This document shows positions 1 to 7,436 of a DNA stretch of 20,632 nt, piece by piece. The translations under genes were made by a program, and so were the position numbers. This stretch comes from a virus. The stretch lies in IMG/VR virus record IMGVR_UViG_3300027987_000378, positions 1-20,632 of that record. One strand, given 5' to 3'. The notes below the pieces were generated by a model. It saw only the letters and a list, made by a program, of their open reading frames with translations. It was not told the DNA's origin and ran no database searches. Position 1 is the first letter of the stretch, and every line of letters starts with the position of its first letter.

Positions 1-202
1 CGCAGAATCGATTGCGGCACTCGTCAAAGCCGAGACCTGGATGTCCGCGTCGGAAGCAGTGAAGGAAGGCTTCGCGACGAAGATGCTCACAGAGTCTGGC
101 ACCAAGAATTCAGGGCGCCGAACGGCCCAAGCTGGCTTGCCCAGCAACACGTCGAGACCAGTCGCGACGGCTGGGTTCAAACCACTTCGCGGGCTCCTCT
201 GA
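1..202 (+). CDS. Head maturation protease, ClpP-related (C-terminal fragment)
   Basis: Only the last 66 codons are inside the window, read from base 2 to the TGA at 200-202; the start lies upstream. The visible segment ETWMSASEAVKEGFATKM matches the helix near the end of phage ClpP-like prohead proteases, where the sequence is typically an E-T-W/F-x-S/T-A-x-E-A-x-x-x-G-F-A pattern. It is followed by a polar, probably disordered tail of about 35 residues. The Ser-His-Asp catalytic residues would lie upstream and cannot be checked. Family role: serine protease that removes scaffold and trims capsid proteins during prohead maturation. A separate scaffold gene starts 30 bases downstream, which supports this role. 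The family call rests on one short motif plus context. Confidence 0.72.
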   Translation, partial: AESIAALVKAETWMSASEAVKEGFATKMLTESGTKNSGRRTAQAGLPSNTSRPVATAGFKPLRGLL

Positions 203-231
203 GCGCGCGCCAACCAAAGGAAAAGAGTTCC

Positions 232-837
232 ATGGACGAGTTGCAACAGCTGCTCAACGCCCTCGGTGCGTCCACTTCCGCCGAGGCGCTGACGATCATC
301 AATGGGTTCAACGCATTCGCATCCGACGCGCGAGTGGCGACCGCAAGCGCAGATCTGAAGTCTGCGAACGTGAGTATTCAGGCGAATGCCACGCTCGCCC
401 GTCAGATCGAGAACGCTACCGGCAAGTCCGGGGCCGAGGCCATGGCCGCGGTGCTCGCTTGGAAGCAGGGCTCCGAAAGCGCCGCAGCGACCAAGAAGGA
501 ACTCGAGGAACTGCAAGCTGCGACCACGAAGTCGCAAGCCGCAGCGCTGCTCGATGCGGCAATCGAAGAGGGGCGCCTCGCTCCGAGCAATCGCGCCTCG
601 CTTGAATCGCTCTTCGCCGACTACGGCCTGAAGGCGCTCGAAACGTCTCTCGCCGCCATGCCGAAAGCAACGGCCATCACCCCCGGTGCGCCGCCTCCCG
701 GGCAGCTACCTGCAGGCTCGGCCGCCGACAACGCGCTCACCGCCGAGGACCTCGAGATTGGAAAGCAGCTCGGTCTGAGCCGCGAGCAGATCATCGAGAA
801 CAAGAAGAATGCCGCGCAGTACGCGCCGGCGAACTGA
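232..837 (+). CDS. Capsid scaffold protein (Mu gpI/Z C-terminus-like)
   Basis: 201 aa, rich in Ala, Glu, Lys and Ser and predicted largely helical, as expected for a scaffold. Residues about 60-125 are charged and heptad-like. A Pro/Gly linker at about 148-160 leads to a C-terminal motif LTAEDLEIGKQLGLSREQII. This resembles the end of Mu gpI-type protease/scaffold proteins (LT-x-E-E/D-x-x-x-x-x-x-L-G-L-S-x-E-x-ΦΦ), the part thought to bind the capsid protein. The ATG at 232 follows an AAAGGAAAAG Shine-Dalgarno region. It lies between the protease end and the decoration and capsid genes. In Mu, protease and scaffold are one polypeptide with an internal scaffold start; here they are separate genes. 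Confidence 0.75.
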   Translation: MDELQQLLNALGASTSAEALTIINGFNAFASDARVATASADLKSANVSIQANATLARQIENATGKSGAEAMAAVLAWKQGSESAAATKKELEELQAATTKSQAAALLDAAIEEGRLAPSNRASLESLFADYGLKALETSLAAMPKATAITPGAPPPGQLPAGSAADNALTAEDLEIGKQLGLSREQIIENKKNAAQYAPAN

Positions 838-885
838 CGCTGTCGTTGGCACAGCGAACCACAACCGTTTTTGCAGGAGTAACCA

Positions 886-1317
886 ATGGCAGCATTGACC
901 ACTGAGCGCGACACCAGGAAGCGCGGCCCACACTCGCAGCTCGATGAGCTGGACCTACCGGTCGCAGCGAGCGCGATCATCTACGCAGGCGCGCTCGTCT
1001 GCTTGAACGCGGCAGGGTACGCGGTTCCAGGCGCAACAGCCACGACGTTGACCGCGGCAGGCCGCGCAGAAGAAACCGTCGACAACGGATCCGGGGCGAA
1101 CGGAGACAAGCGCATCAAGGTTTTTCGCGGCGTGTTCAAGTACGCCAATCTCGGAGCCGACCAGATCGTGCAAGCGGACCTGCTCAAGCAGAACTGCTAC
1201 GTGGTCGACGACCAAACCGTCGCGAAGACCAACGGAACCAACACGCGTTCGCTCGCTGGGACCGTGATGGACATCGATTCCGACGGCGTTTGGGTGAAGG
1301 TCGGCGCGGCCATCTGA
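886..1317 (+). CDS. Head decoration / cement protein (DUF2190-like)
   Basis: 143 aa. After a basic N-terminus the protein has the pattern of small phage capsid decoration proteins: alternating beta-type segments rich in Gly, Ala and Val (PVAASAIIYAGALVCLNAAGY near residues 25-46), a central segment with FRGVFKYAN, and an ending RSLAGTVMDIDSDGVWVKV. That ending resembles the closing strand of DUF2190-type proteins (A-G-x-V-x-D-V/I-D-x-x-G-V-W-V). Such proteins sit on the outside of the shell and stabilise the expanded capsid. The ATG at 886 is preceded by GCAGGAGTAACC, a good ribosome binding site. Its position just before the major capsid gene supports the call. Confidence 0.75.
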   Translation: MAALTTERDTRKRGPHSQLDELDLPVAASAIIYAGALVCLNAAGYAVPGATATTLTAAGRAEETVDNGSGANGDKRIKVFRGVFKYANLGADQIVQADLLKQNCYVVDDQTVAKTNGTNTRSLAGTVMDIDSDGVWVKVGAAI

Positions 1318-1360
1318 CCCCCTGAAAACAACCACAAGGCTTTTTGAAGGAGTAACTCAG

Positions 1361-2305
1361 ATGCAGTTGACCCCCACGGCTCTTCGGAGCCTCAACACAC
1401 AGTTCGTTTCCATGTTCGGAAAAGCCTACGATGGCACCGAAGCTTGGTGGAGCGAAGTCGCGACGGAAGTTCCGTCGAGCACCAAGAGCAACACCTACGG
1501 GTGGATGGCGAAGCGCACGCGTATGCGTGAGTGGCTTGGTGAACGCGTGATCCAGAACCTCGCATCGCATTCCTACGCGATCGAGAACAAGGATTGGGAA
1601 CTCACAATCGGAGTCGATCGCAACGACTTCAAGGACGACAACCTCGGCGTCTACAACGTCCCGGTTCAAGAGATGGGCGAGGAGTCGAAGAAGCACCCGG
1701 ACGATCTGATTCTCGACCTCATGCAAACTGGGCACGCTCAGGTTTGCTTCGACGGGCAGAACTTCTACGACACGGATCACCCGGTCGACATTCGTGACGC
1801 GTCAAAAGGCACGCAGAGCAACTACTCGGCGTCGGGGATGGCCCTGAACCAGACGAACCTGCTCACCGTCGTGCAGACAATGATGGCCTACAAGGGCGAG
1901 GACGATCGTCCCATGCGGGTGTTCCCGAACGTCCTGGACGTTCCTCCGCAGCTGTGGGGCACCGCCAAGGCGCTTCTCGAGAACGATCTGATCATTCAGG
2001 CGCTGCAGAACGTAGCTGGTACCGAGAACGTTGCCGCTGGTGCGGTTTCGAACACGACCAAGGGGCTGCTGCAGGTGCGCGTGCGACCAGAACTCGCGAA
2101 CCAGCCGACAGCTTGGTACGTGCACGACACGCGCAAGATCGTGAAGCCGTTCGTGCTGCAGATGCGCGAACGCCCGATCATCGTCGCCCGGATGAACCTG
2201 AACGACGACAACGTCTTCTGGCAGAAGCAGTACGTCTGGGGTGTCGAAGCCAGGTACAACGCCGGGTACGCGCTCTGGTTCTTGTCCTACAAGGCCTCTG
2301 CCTGA
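1361..2305 (+). CDS. Major capsid protein, Mu gpT family
   Basis: 314 aa, the usual length for Mu-like gpT. Family-typical segments are visible: an N-terminal start with LNTQFVSMFGKAYDG, then EVPSSTKSNTYGWM near residue 45, MREWLGERVIQNLASHSY near 58, and a central ELTIGVDRNDFKDDNLGVY. These are followed by CFDGQNFYDTDHPVD, a characteristic Mu gpT-like block. The C-terminal third carries RPIIVARM and a tyrosine-rich end. The protein assembles into the icosahedral shell with an HK97-type fold. A strong ribosome binding site, AAGGAGTAA, precedes the ATG at 1361. The high-quality site and the separate intergenic gap fit a protein needed in several hundred copies. Confidence 0.94.
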   Translation: MQLTPTALRSLNTQFVSMFGKAYDGTEAWWSEVATEVPSSTKSNTYGWMAKRTRMREWLGERVIQNLASHSYAIENKDWELTIGVDRNDFKDDNLGVYNVPVQEMGEESKKHPDDLILDLMQTGHAQVCFDGQNFYDTDHPVDIRDASKGTQSNYSASGMALNQTNLLTVVQTMMAYKGEDDRPMRVFPNVLDVPPQLWGTAKALLENDLIIQALQNVAGTENVAAGAVSNTTKGLLQVRVRPELANQPTAWYVHDTRKIVKPFVLQMRERPIIVARMNLNDDNVFWQKQYVWGVEARYNAGYALWFLSYKASA

Positions 2306-2712
2306 TGTCGAAGACTGAAGAGACGCCGCTCACGCTGGTGCGGGTGTATGCCCGTTCCGATCGTGGGCGTTGGCGCGCCGGGCTTCACTGGCCCCACGAT
2401 TGGGTCGAGGCAGAAGTCACCGACGAGCAGCTCGCGCTGTTGGAGGGCGACGACCAATTGGTCGTGCATCGCCCGGAGCTGCGCAACGAGTCGCTGCCTC
2501 TGGTCACTTCGGTTCAGCCTGGAGTCAATCGGCCGCCTCCGCCTCGCCCGTGGAAAAACCAGGGGCTCGAGCGACTTCGCCAAGAGGCGCTTCGTCTCGA
2601 CGAGGAAGCCAAGGAGATGGCCGTGGAAGTGCGCGGCGAGCTCAACACTCGGGATGAGGAAGCGGACTCTCCCACCGTCGAGCACATCAACCCGTCGAAG
2701 AAACGCCGCTGA
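2305..2712 (+). CDS. Mu gp35 / HI1506-like head-region protein
   Basis: 135 aa. The ATG at 2305 shares its A with the capsid stop (TGATG), so translation is probably coupled. Residues about 8-50 (RVYARSDRGRWRAGLHW, then VEAEVTDEQLALLEGDDQLVV) resemble the N-terminal domain of the Mu-like gp35/HI1506 family, where an R-x-G-x-x-W segment is followed by an E-Q-L-A-x-L motif. The rest is Pro-rich (about residues 70-85) and then highly charged and probably disordered, ending in lysines and arginines. In Mu-like phages this gene lies between gpT and the gp36 connector, as here. Its exact role in the virion is not established. Confidence 0.68.
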   Translation: MSKTEETPLTLVRVYARSDRGRWRAGLHWPHDWVEAEVTDEQLALLEGDDQLVVHRPELRNESLPLVTSVQPGVNRPPPPRPWKNQGLERLRQEALRLDEEAKEMAVEVRGELNTRDEEADSPTVEHINPSKKRR

Positions 2713-2724
2713 GAAAACTGACCG

Positions 2725-3138
2725 ATGCCGTACCCCTACATCACCGAAGCCGAGCTTCGGAACAAGGTGGGTTCGGCATTGGTCGATCGTGTGCTCGACG
2801 ACGACAACGTCGGGCCCGCGAAGCCGGCTGCAGTCGTTCAGCTAATCGCAGACGGTTGCAGCCGAGTTCGCTCGCGCCTGAAGACCAAGCTCACCGACGG
2901 CCAGGTCTCCGCGTTGGAAAGTGACACGCCTCCAGAGGTGAAGCGGCTCTCGCTGAAGATCTGCGAGGTCGAGCTGCTCTCTCGATACCCCGAGGTGTGG
3001 CCGTCGAAGGATTGGCGCGAGTACGAAAAGTCCTGGCGCCAGGACCTCGACGACTGGGCCACAGGAATGATCAGCGTTGAGGACGAGTACTCGCCGCAGG
3101 AGGCGAGCGTATTCAGCGAAGACCTGCGCGGGTTCTGA
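2725..3138 (+). CDS. Head-tail connector protein, Mu gp36-like (DUF1320)
   Basis: 137 aa. Family features are visible: the opening PYITEAELRNKVGSALVDRV, a helix beginning VVQLIADGCSRVRSRL, and a helix KRLSLKICEVELLSRYP. They are followed by a segment with repeated Trp residues (W91, W96, W104 and W112). This is the all-helical layout of DUF1320/gp36 proteins, which form an adaptor ring below the portal. The ATG at 2725 starts 12 bases after the gp35-like stop. The gene end overlaps the next start by one base. Order and length both agree with Mu-like phages. Confidence 0.86.
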   Translation: MPYPYITEAELRNKVGSALVDRVLDDDNVGPAKPAAVVQLIADGCSRVRSRLKTKLTDGQVSALESDTPPEVKRLSLKICEVELLSRYPEVWPSKDWREYEKSWRQDLDDWATGMISVEDEYSPQEASVFSEDLRGF

Positions 3139-3683
3139 TGTTCTCCGTCACCGTCGACACCAGCGGCTTCGATCGCGCAGTGATTCGCACCCACATCGCG
3201 CTTGCTGACGAGATGCGCGAGGGCGTGGTGTACGCAGCTAAGACCGGCGCGGCCCATGCCCGCACTCACCACAAGCACACGCGCCGCACGGGCACGCTGA
3301 CATCGCCGTCGATGCTGTACCACCTACTCGAATACTCCGGGCAGAACTCGGCGCGCGCCGCACTCGTCAACCTGACGCCCTACGCGCGGTTCGTCGAGTA
3401 CCCGACGCGCCCGCACATTATCCGCCCGAAGGAAGGGCACGGATTCCAGGGTCCGCTACGTCGCGGGCAGTCACGCCGGGCCATCACCGACATCGGAACG
3501 CATCGGGTTGCGCTGCGCTGGTACGTTGGAAACCGCCCCGTGTTCGCCCGCATGGTGAAGCACCCAGGAACGCCAGGGTTCCCGTTCATGGCCCCGGGCC
3601 TGAAGGTCGCTGGCGAAACCTTCCTAGACCGCTTTCAGAAGCGCTCCACCACGAGGCTCGCTCGAATTTGGCGCACACGCTAG
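3138..3683 (+). CDS. HK97 gp10-like / virion morphogenesis tail-completion protein
   Basis: 181 aa, starting in a TGATG overlap with the gp36-like gene. The N-terminal helix region (about residues 12-45) is followed by the family-type motif PYARFVEYPTRPHIIRPK at about 82-99. This resembles the Y-A-x-x-V-E-Φ-G-T-x-x-x-x-I-x-P-K signature of gp10-like connector proteins. A second segment, KHPGTPGFPFMAPGL at about 141-155, matches the usual H-P-G-T-x-x-x-P-F-Φ-x-P-A/G-L ending. Such proteins bridge the head connector and the tail terminator. A His-rich patch (HHKHTRR, residues 42-48) is present. The 3' end overlaps the next gene by 16 bases. Confidence 0.76.
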   Translation: MFSVTVDTSGFDRAVIRTHIALADEMREGVVYAAKTGAAHARTHHKHTRRTGTLTSPSMLYHLLEYSGQNSARAALVNLTPYARFVEYPTRPHIIRPKEGHGFQGPLRRGQSRRAITDIGTHRVALRWYVGNRPVFARMVKHPGTPGFPFMAPGLKVAGETFLDRFQKRSTTRLARIWRTR

Positions 3684-4372
3684 CCGGCGTCACGCTGCCG
3701 CTGCAGCTCACCGAAAACCAAGACGCTGGCCTGCCGTGGCTGACGACGATGGTCGACACGCTGGCGTCGGAGTTCCGCCGGTACTGCGGTGTCGCGTGGT
3801 CGCAGCTCTGCAGTGTCGAAACGGACGTCGTGAAGGCCACGTTCACCCGCGATCCAAAGCGCGGCGACTTCGCGATCAAGGACCTGCCAGCGCTGTACCT
3901 CTGGGCAGAAACAGCGCGCCCCATGATGCCGGCGGATGGCATCCGGGTGATGCAGTTCGACCTGCAGCTGCTTTGGGTCCCTCCGCCTGTTCAGCAGGAC
4001 AAGAAGCTGGCCTGGGCGCAGTTCTGGGCGGCACTCAACGCGGTCATCGAGCTGAACGTCGGCGTCAACTACTACAGCGCCGACACGACCGAAAGTGCTT
4101 ACGGCGAGCGACTCGCCGACAAGCTGAAGCTCTACCAGCTCGAGCTCGGTCCGGCGACGACGGTCGACATCGGGATCTCCGGAGCGGAGTCTGCGCAGGT
4201 AACCGGCCACCTCTGGCAGTTCGCCGCACAGGCGCGCCTGGAACCGGACCCTGACTTCAGCGCGCCGTTCGGACCCGCCTGCACGCAAATCACCTACGCG
4301 GTCCGCCCCGAATCAGGGGTGACCAACAACGACGTCCCGGTGCTCGAGTCGCACCTACCGGAGAACCAATGA
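3668..4372 (+). CDS. Probable tail terminator (position of Mu gp37), TTG start
   Basis: 234 aa if begun at the TTG at 3668, which is 16 bases inside the preceding gene, with a GAGG about 10 bases upstream. The first in-frame ATG (3749) would remove 27 residues. I do not recognise a strong family signature. However, DFAIKDLPALYLWAE near residue 76 and a closing segment LWQFAAQARLEPDPDF near residue 179 resemble phage terminator proteins, which carry a LPALYV-like strand. The gene sits between the gp10-like completion protein and the pre-sheath gene, where Mu-like phages have gp37. The inferred role is capping the finished tail tube and joining it to the head. The gene is certain; the role is inferred mainly from position. 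Confidence 0.55.
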   Translation: MAHTLAGVTLPLQLTENQDAGLPWLTTMVDTLASEFRRYCGVAWSQLCSVETDVVKATFTRDPKRGDFAIKDLPALYLWAETARPMMPADGIRVMQFDLQLLWVPPPVQQDKKLAWAQFWAALNAVIELNVGVNYYSADTTESAYGERLADKLKLYQLELGPATTVDIGISGAESAQVTGHLWQFAAQARLEPDPDFSAPFGPACTQITYAVRPESGVTNNDVPVLESHLPENQ

Positions 4373-4911
4373 AAGTCTACCCAAACCCCTGGGGCGTTCA
4401 CCCGTTGGCGCTTTCCTCAACAGGCTGTGTCCCGCATTCGTTGGACCGCCACGGGTATCCGACTCATCGCGTGATGGTCGAGCGGCTACCCGGAACCAAC
4501 CCGGGGCAAGTATTCGTCGGTGCGAAGATCGCATCGGCAGTGGTTACGGACCACCGCTCAAACGAAGAGAAACGCAGTGGGGCAGTCCCGTTGGGCAGCC
4601 CGCCGCAAACGACGATCTGGTCGTTTCTCGGCGTTCGCGCAGACGCGCCAGACTTCTGCGATCGATTCTCCGAGCGGGAACCAGTCGAGGTGCCGGAAAC
4701 GGCCTACTACCTCGGCGCGCTGCGAAGCGGCGATCTGCTCCCAGGCGACGGCCGATCTGCATCGCTCGCCAAGTACCAGTGCAAGCCCGAGCTGTTCTCA
4801 ATGCTCGAAGCGAAGGCGCGGCAATCGGCGGGCATTGAAGCCGCAGCGCCGCCAGCACCGCCCGCCACCACCTCAACCGACGCCACCAAGCCCAAGAAAG
4901 GTAACGGCTGA
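4369..4911 (+). CDS. DUF2635-like protein (position of Mu gp38), extended
   Basis: 180 aa, beginning in an ATGA overlap with the upstream gene. The start MKVYPNPWGVH and a later REPVEVPETAYYLGALRSGDL (about residues 105-125) resemble the two conserved parts of DUF2635, the short family found just before the sheath gene in Mu-like phages (typically around 60-80 aa, with an E-V-P-x-x-x-Y-x-x-R-x-x-x-G-D pattern). Here the two parts are separated by roughly 90 additional residues, and an Ala/Pro/Thr-rich tail ending in lysines follows. The function is unknown in the family. The position directly before the sheath supports a role in tail assembly. The family match is suggestive, not strong. Confidence 0.58.
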   Translation: MKVYPNPWGVHPLALSSTGCVPHSLDRHGYPTHRVMVERLPGTNPGQVFVGAKIASAVVTDHRSNEEKRSGAVPLGSPPQTTIWSFLGVRADAPDFCDRFSEREPVEVPETAYYLGALRSGDLLPGDGRSASLAKYQCKPELFSMLEAKARQSAGIEAAAPPAPPATTSTDATKPKKGNG

Positions 4912-6425
4912 TGCTGCTAATTCCCAGCGGATTCACCGGCTCCAGCAAGACGCCGCGGGTAGTATCCGAAACCCGCTACGGGCAAGGCGCCGGAAACATC
5001 GGAGAGTTTCCCAGGTCGCTGCTGCTCATTGGCTACAAGGGCGCAGCGTCCACGTTGGGCGACTACGAGATCTTCGACATCAACGACCAGGACGAGGCGA
5101 TCGCCTCGTGCGTTGCTGGTGCTGAGCTGTCCGAGATGATCGCCGTGGCAAGCCAAACACCTGGCGTCTACGGGCTGCTCAAGGGCTGTGCGGTCCCTGA
5201 GCCGACGGCAGGAACAGCTGCCACCGCGACCGTGACGTTCACGGGAACGGCGACGGCGGGCGGAACCATCCCCTGCTGGTTCGACGAGCACCTGTGCAGC
5301 GTCGACGTCAACGTTGGCGACACGGGGACGTCGCTCGGCGACAAGCTGGAGGATCTGGTCAACGCAATCGTGAACGGGTTCTGCACCGGCGCAAATGTTG
5401 CAGGCACGATGACCGCAACGACGAGACATGCGGCCGCACGCGCCAACGAGCACGTGTTGTGGGTCGACAAGTCGCGCCTGCCAGCAGGCATCAGCGTCGC
5501 GTTTGCAGGCGGCACAGCCTACGGCAACGGCGCGGTCCCGTTCACGGGTGGCGTCGGAACGGACTCGGCGAACCTGACCTCGATCCTCGCCGCAACGGTC
5601 GGTGCCAAGTACGACTACAGCGCGTGGGCGCTCAACGAGGCCGCGTCGATCGACGACATCGCCGCTCAGGCCGCGATCAAGGCGGGCCCAACAGGCGTTG
5701 GTCCCGAGAACCCAGTGATCGGCTTCAACGGCACGGTGTCCGCTGCGGTCACGCGCTCTCAGATCATGAACCAGGTTCTTTGCCAGACGGCTTGGATGGA
5801 GGGTCGCGTGCACCCGGCGAAACTGGCCGCGGCCATGGCCGCCCTGCGTTGCGTGACCGAGGCCCAGCCCAACACGCGGTACTGGGGCAACCCGAACCAC
5901 CGGTACAACAACAACCAGCTGTACGGCATCCCTCCACACTTCAAGGACACGCAGAGCCCGCAGCCGGCCATCACCGACGTGGCGCTCAATGGCGGCGTGA
6001 CCCCAATCATCAGTCGCAACGGCATCGCCGTCGTGTGTCGGTCGATCACATCGCGTTCGCTCAACGGGTCAAACCCCGACTACCGCACGCTCGACACGGG
6101 AACATCGATGACGCCGCAGCGCATCCGTGAGGACCTCGACACGCTGTGGACCGAGAGTCACGCCGTCGAGAACCCCACGGTCGGACCTGACTTGCCCAAC
6201 GGCGAGTCGCCTCCTCCCGGGCGCTCCACCCCCGCGAACTGGGGCGCGGAGATCAAGGGACGACTCATCATCGCCGAGCAGGACGGTCTGCTCATCGACG
6301 TCGAAGGCAACCCTCCGGCCGTCGAATACAACACGACGCTCAAGTGCCTCATCTCCAACGTGCCCACCGTCGTGCAGCCGTTGAATCACCAGACCGGCAC
6401 AGTCATTCGCCAAATCCCGGCGTGA
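4911..6425 (+). CDS. Contractile tail sheath protein, Mu gpL-like
   Basis: 504 aa, close to Mu gpL length. The N-terminus has PRSLLLIGYKGAA, the typical RxLLIG-like strand. The segment at residues about 103-215 is the added beta domain seen in gpL proteins (TVTFTGTATAGGTIPCW, then VGDTGTSLGDKLEDLVNAIN-like). AAQAAIKAGPTGVGPENPVIGFNG-type sequence follows near residue 250. The C-terminal part (AEQDGLLIDVEGNPP, then ISNVPTVVQPLNHQTGTV) corresponds to the conserved strand that makes the sheath mesh. The sheath polymerises around the tube and contracts on infection. ATG overlaps the previous stop (TGATG), with AAAGG about 10 bases upstream. The following gene encodes the tube. Confidence 0.94.
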   Translation: MLLIPSGFTGSSKTPRVVSETRYGQGAGNIGEFPRSLLLIGYKGAASTLGDYEIFDINDQDEAIASCVAGAELSEMIAVASQTPGVYGLLKGCAVPEPTAGTAATATVTFTGTATAGGTIPCWFDEHLCSVDVNVGDTGTSLGDKLEDLVNAIVNGFCTGANVAGTMTATTRHAAARANEHVLWVDKSRLPAGISVAFAGGTAYGNGAVPFTGGVGTDSANLTSILAATVGAKYDYSAWALNEAASIDDIAAQAAIKAGPTGVGPENPVIGFNGTVSAAVTRSQIMNQVLCQTAWMEGRVHPAKLAAAMAALRCVTEAQPNTRYWGNPNHRYNNNQLYGIPPHFKDTQSPQPAITDVALNGGVTPIISRNGIAVVCRSITSRSLNGSNPDYRTLDTGTSMTPQRIREDLDTLWTESHAVENPTVGPDLPNGESPPPGRSTPANWGAEIKGRLIIAEQDGLLIDVEGNPPAVEYNTTLKCLISNVPTVVQPLNHQTGTVIRQIPA

Positions 6426-6439
6426 GGAGTTCCTGAACG

Positions 6440-6823
6440 ATGCCAACAAATGATCGCATCAGAACCCCAAAGATGTACCTGGACTCCAGGTTGTTCGTCG
6501 AGCTCACGCAGAAGGGCATGGAGGCCAACTCCAACACGACGACCGTGGCAACCGACGGCGGCCCAGTCGTCGTTCAGGGTGTTCCACAGGGCAGTTTCTC
6601 AGGGGACTTCATCGTCCCGAGTGGGAGCACCCACGTCGAGAAGCTCATTCGCAGCATGAATGCTGGCGACATCAAGCGCGTGTCGTTCGGAGTCGTCGGT
6701 ACGAAGATCCTGCAGGCAGAGTGCATCGTCGGCTCGATCAACCTGTCGAGCACCGTGGAAGACGGCAACTTCACCGGCAGCGTCTCGCTGACGATGAAGA
6801 ACGGCAAGCCCGAGCTGGTGTGA
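6440..6823 (+). CDS. Tail tube protein, Mu gpM-like
   Basis: 127 aa, the expected size for gpM-type tube proteins. The sequence is beta-rich with the family layout: a short N-terminus (KMYLDSRLFVEL), a loop with VQGVPQGSFSGDFIVPSGS, a helix HVEKLIRSMN, and closing strands VSFGVVGTKILQAECIVG and FTGSVSLTMK. The protein stacks as rings to form the conduit for DNA inside the sheath. ATG at 6440 follows GAGGAG about 11 bases upstream, a clear ribosome binding site and one of the few strong ones in the tail genes, consistent with high copy number. Its last codon provides the GTG start of the next gene in the +1 frame. Confidence 0.89.
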   Translation: MPTNDRIRTPKMYLDSRLFVELTQKGMEANSNTTTVATDGGPVVVQGVPQGSFSGDFIVPSGSTHVEKLIRSMNAGDIKRVSFGVVGTKILQAECIVGSINLSSTVEDGNFTGSVSLTMKNGKPELV

Positions 6824-7410
6824 AGCTCTCAGACATTCAGATCGTCAAGCGGCCGCTCAAGGTTGTTCCGCTGCGAGTCCCCGGTTCGACCGAGCAGTTC
6901 GAGGTGGGGTTCCGACTGGGCACGCCGACCGAGCACGCAAGCGTGTACCGACGCGCCAAAGCGGCGGCAACGGAGCGCGGCGCCGAGTCGTGGGACATCG
7001 ACGACCCGATTTGCTCGCTCGAGCTCTACGTCGAGACCGTTGCGGCGTTCGCCGTCAGTGTCGAGAACGGCAAGAGTGACTTCGACCCTTGGGCAACCGC
7101 CGATCAGATTCGTGGCTCGGTTGCGGTCGGTCAGGAAAACCTGGCCTACCTGTACAACGCCTACCAAGCATTCGAGTCCGAGCAATCGACACCCATCGGC
7201 AAGCTCGAACCGTTCGAGTTGGTGAAGTTCTGTCTCGAGGCCGCGGGAGACGACACCAGTTTTTTAGATCGATTGCGGCCAGGCACGCTGCGGACCTACG
7301 TGCGTTTTTTGGCCGCCCAGTACATCGTCTCCATCCGCGAGAAGTCGCAGAGTTCTTCGGGCTTCGACTCCAGTTCAACGCCTTCGAACACAGCTGGCGA
7401 GAACAGCTGA
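6820..7410 (+). CDS. Tail assembly chaperone (gpG-like), GTG start
   Basis: 196 aa from the GTG at 6820, which overlaps the tube stop as GTGA. The protein is mostly helical and acidic; the central part contains LELYVETVAAFAVSVENG and QENLAYLYNAYQAFE, followed by LEPFELVKFCLEAAGD. Location directly after the tube and before the tape measure is where contractile and siphophage tails keep their assembly chaperones, usually expressed as a short and a frameshifted long form. Two slippery heptamers lie near the 3' end and the last 25 residues in this frame are Ser/Thr-rich low complexity. No named family is recognised with certainty; chaperone is inferred from place, size and frameshift signals. 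It shares the KL[ST]DIQ start with the next gene. Confidence 0.62.
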   Translation: MKLSDIQIVKRPLKVVPLRVPGSTEQFEVGFRLGTPTEHASVYRRAKAAATERGAESWDIDDPICSLELYVETVAAFAVSVENGKSDFDPWATADQIRGSVAVGQENLAYLYNAYQAFESEQSTPIGKLEPFELVKFCLEAAGDDTSFLDRLRPGTLRTYVRFLAAQYIVSIREKSQSSSGFDSSSTPSNTAGENS

Positions 7411-7436
7411 AGGAGGCACACGGCAACAAGCCGTGA
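7260..7436 (+). other. Candidate -1 programmed frameshift region (two slippery heptamers) and -1 frame extension
   Basis: Two perfect X_XXY_YYZ heptamers occur in the chaperone frame: T TTT TTA at 7260-7266 and T TTT TTG at 7305-7311. A -1 slip at the second gives Phe-Phe-Gly and continues in an open frame to the TGA at 7434-7436, replacing the Ser-rich tail with 41 residues containing REVAEFFGLRLQFNAFEHSW. The long product would be 205 aa against 196 aa for the zero-frame product. Frameshifting in this gene pair is known in lambda (G/GT) and many other tailed phages. The unusual feature is the small difference in length. Third-position G/C bias favours the zero frame up to about 7360 and is ambiguous after it, so use of the -1 frame is not proven. 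Confidence 0.5.

Noticed and set aside
4917-5939. Long minus-strand open frame (340 codons) opposite the sheath gene
   Set aside because: It is the complementary shadow of a high-GC gene: Arg/Val/Asp/His-rich with no fold-like pattern, fully inside a confidently identified sheath gene.
5294-6130. 278-codon plus-strand frame inside the sheath gene
   Set aside because: Arg/Gln/Gly-rich out-of-frame product with no credible protein character, overlapping the sheath completely.
7408-7410. Possible UGA readthrough joining the two chaperone genes into one 415-residue protein
   Set aside because: The phase is open up to 7516, but the UGA is followed by A and not by the leaky C context, and 7411-7515 has no coding bias. 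No support beyond the open frame.
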